Part shown: piece by piece, positions 5,320-6,264 of the stretch | Layout: each line of letters begins with the position of its first letter | Position numbering within the stretch: the first letter of the stretch is position 1 | Assembly (NCBI GenBank): GCA_036377415.1 | Contig: DASUYK010000071.1 | Span: 1 to 6,264, forward strand | Direction of reading: 5' to 3' | DNA from: DASUPK01 sp036377415 | GTDB lineage: Bacteria > Actinomycetota > Thermoleophilia > Solirubrobacterales > 70-9 | Length of the DNA: 6,264 bases | Made by a program: the position numbers and the translations under genes | Notes under the pieces: model-generated | Told to the model about the DNA's origin: nothing | Seen by the model: only the letters and a program-made list of their open reading frames with translations | Database searches by the model: none

Positions 5320-6183
5320 GTGCGGATGGCCCACCCGATCTCCTTCCTCGACGTGTTCGCGGAGCGGCCCCTGGCGGGCAACGGCCTCGCTGTGGTGGAC
5401 GGGGCCGACGATCTCGATGAGCGGACGATGCTCGCCTTCGCGAAGGAGACGAAGCTCTCCGAGACCGCCTTCGTGCAGTCGCCCGGCGCTCAGGGGGCCG
5501 ACTACCGGAACCGGATCTGGGATCCGCACGAGGAGCTTCCCTTCGCCGGGCACCCCTCCCTCGGGACGGCGGTCGCGGTGGCGCGCTGGCAAGGGCTCAC
5601 CGAGGCGAGCTTCGTCCAGGAGACCGGCGCCGGCCTCCAGCCGATCGAGGTCCGCTCCGAGGGCGCCCGCTGGCGCGCCGACATGCTCCAGAACGAGCCC
5701 GAGTTCGGCGCGGAGCCCGATCGGGACTCAGTGATGGGGGCCGTCGGCCTCCGGGCTTCGGACGGCCACCCGGGGCTCCCGCCGCAGATCGTCTCCACAG
5801 GGCTGCCCACCCTGATTGCGCCCGTGGTCGAGGCGGAGGCGCTCGCCCGCGCCCTCCCGGACTACGCGACGATCTTCGAGATCGTCGAGCCGTACGGTTC
5901 GATCGTGATCTACCTCGCCTGGTGCGATCCTGAGCGCGGGACGGCCCGGGCCCGATCGTTCACCCGGACGCCCGAGATGGGGGAGGACGCGGCGACGGGT
6001 TCGGCGGCGGCCCCGCTCGGCGCCTATCTCGCCGAGCGGACCGGGTGCGAGCGCCTCGTGATCCGCCAGGGCGAGGAGATGGGCCGGCCGAGCGTGCTCG
6101 AGGTCGAGATCGCCGACGGGCGGCCGCGGGTGGGCGGCGGGGTGATCCCGGTGATCGACGGGACCGTGGAGCTGCCCCGATGA
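5320..6183 (+). CDS. PhzF-family isomerase/epimerase
   Basis: A 287-residue cytoplasmic enzyme of the PhzF (diaminopimelate-epimerase fold) family, near the usual family length. Both halves of the fold are present. Expected active-site residues are retained: Glu48 in KLSETAFV (PhzF Glu45), His78 in LPFAGHPSLGTA (PhzF His74), and Asp223 and Ser228 in GEDAATGSAAAPLG (PhzF Asp208, Ser213). PhzF itself isomerises trans-2,3-dihydro-3-hydroxyanthranilate in phenazine synthesis, but most relatives act on unknown substrates and no other phenazine gene is here, so the name should not be read as a phenazine pathway. The N terminus HPISFLDVFAERPLAGN is typical. Start is either GTG 5320 or ATG 5326 (two residues later); neither has a strong ribosome binding site, though GAAG at 5307-5310 suits the GTG. 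It overlaps the following membrane gene by 4 nt. Confidence 0.92.
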   Translation: MRMAHPISFLDVFAERPLAGNGLAVVDGADDLDERTMLAFAKETKLSETAFVQSPGAQGADYRNRIWDPHEELPFAGHPSLGTAVAVARWQGLTEASFVQETGAGLQPIEVRSEGARWRADMLQNEPEFGAEPDRDSVMGAVGLRASDGHPGLPPQIVSTGLPTLIAPVVEAEALARALPDYATIFEIVEPYGSIVIYLAWCDPERGTARARSFTRTPEMGEDAATGSAAAPLGAYLAERTGCERLVIRQGEEMGRPSVLEVEIADGRPRVGGGVIPVIDGTVELPR

Positions 6184-6264
6184 GCACCTTCTGGCAGGCG
6201 GTCCTCTACCTCCACCTGGTCGCGATGGCGTTCTTCCTCGGCGGCCAGCTGCTTCTCGCCGCAG
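6180..6264 (+). CDS. integral membrane protein, N-terminal fragment (cut by window edge)
   Basis: Only 28 residues are visible, starting MSTFWQAVLYLHLVAMAF and forming one long hydrophobic helix with His12 inside it, followed by GGQLLLAA. The ATG overlaps the PhzF-family stop (ATGA at 6180-6183), which implies co-translation. The pattern of an early helix with LHL then FFLGG recalls CopD-like and DUF2269-like multi-helix membrane proteins, but the fragment is too short to assign a family. Its reality as a gene is well supported by the overlap and by the open frame. Confidence 0.7.
   Translation, partial: MSTFWQAVLYLHLVAMAFFLGGQLLLAA

Noticed and set aside
4579..5592. Minus-strand frame of 337 codons and plus-strand frame 4491-5420 over the DUF4389 gene
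   Set aside because: Both cross the well-supported DUF4389 gene and neighbouring gene ends, and their Arg/Pro/Asp-rich products show no family features.

Overview
High-GC window (strong G/C preference at third codon positions, many Shine-Dalgarno-led and 4-nt-overlapping genes) that looks like a bacterial chromosome. The gene types (SHOCT-domain membrane proteins, DUF4389, a stand-alone class III cyclase, a b6-type fused cytochrome b) suggest an actinomycete, perhaps of the Thermoleophilia/Solirubrobacter kind. That placement is inference; no rRNA or other marker is present.

Layout. (1) Minus strand, 1-747: a 59-residue Met/His-rich membrane peptide followed, with a 14-nt overlap, by an ABC-2-type transporter ATPase that runs off the left edge. 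(2) A 137-bp divergent intergenic region, 748-884. (3) Plus strand, 885-4606: six tightly packed genes that read as one operon: two consecutive membrane proteins ending in SHOCT domains (the first Met/Gly-rich and exported), a seven-helix cytochrome b of the b6 + subunit IV type, a 63-residue membrane peptide with a Tat-like N terminus, an acidic exported membrane-anchored protein of unknown function, and an adenylate cyclase fused to a YHS metal-binding domain and a two-helix membrane segment. (4) A convergent DUF4389 membrane protein, 4620-5246, minus strand, ending 13 nt from the cyclase stop. (5) A 73-bp divergent gap, then a PhzF-family isomerase/epimerase (5320-6183) coupled by an ATGA overlap to the start of an integral membrane protein cut by the right edge.

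How the genes may work together. The central operon combines a quinol-oxidising-type cytochrome b with Met-rich exported protein and a cyclase carrying a YHS domain, a family linked to metal binding. A reasonable inference is a membrane electron-transfer or metal-handling module with its own cAMP output. The window shows no Rieske protein, no c-type cytochrome (no CxxCH) and no metal-transport ATPase, so the cytochrome b either uses partners encoded elsewhere or works in a non-standard complex. The cyclase-YHS-2TM fusion is the most unusual single gene. No RNA genes, insertion sequences, CRISPR arrays or convincing terminators were seen.
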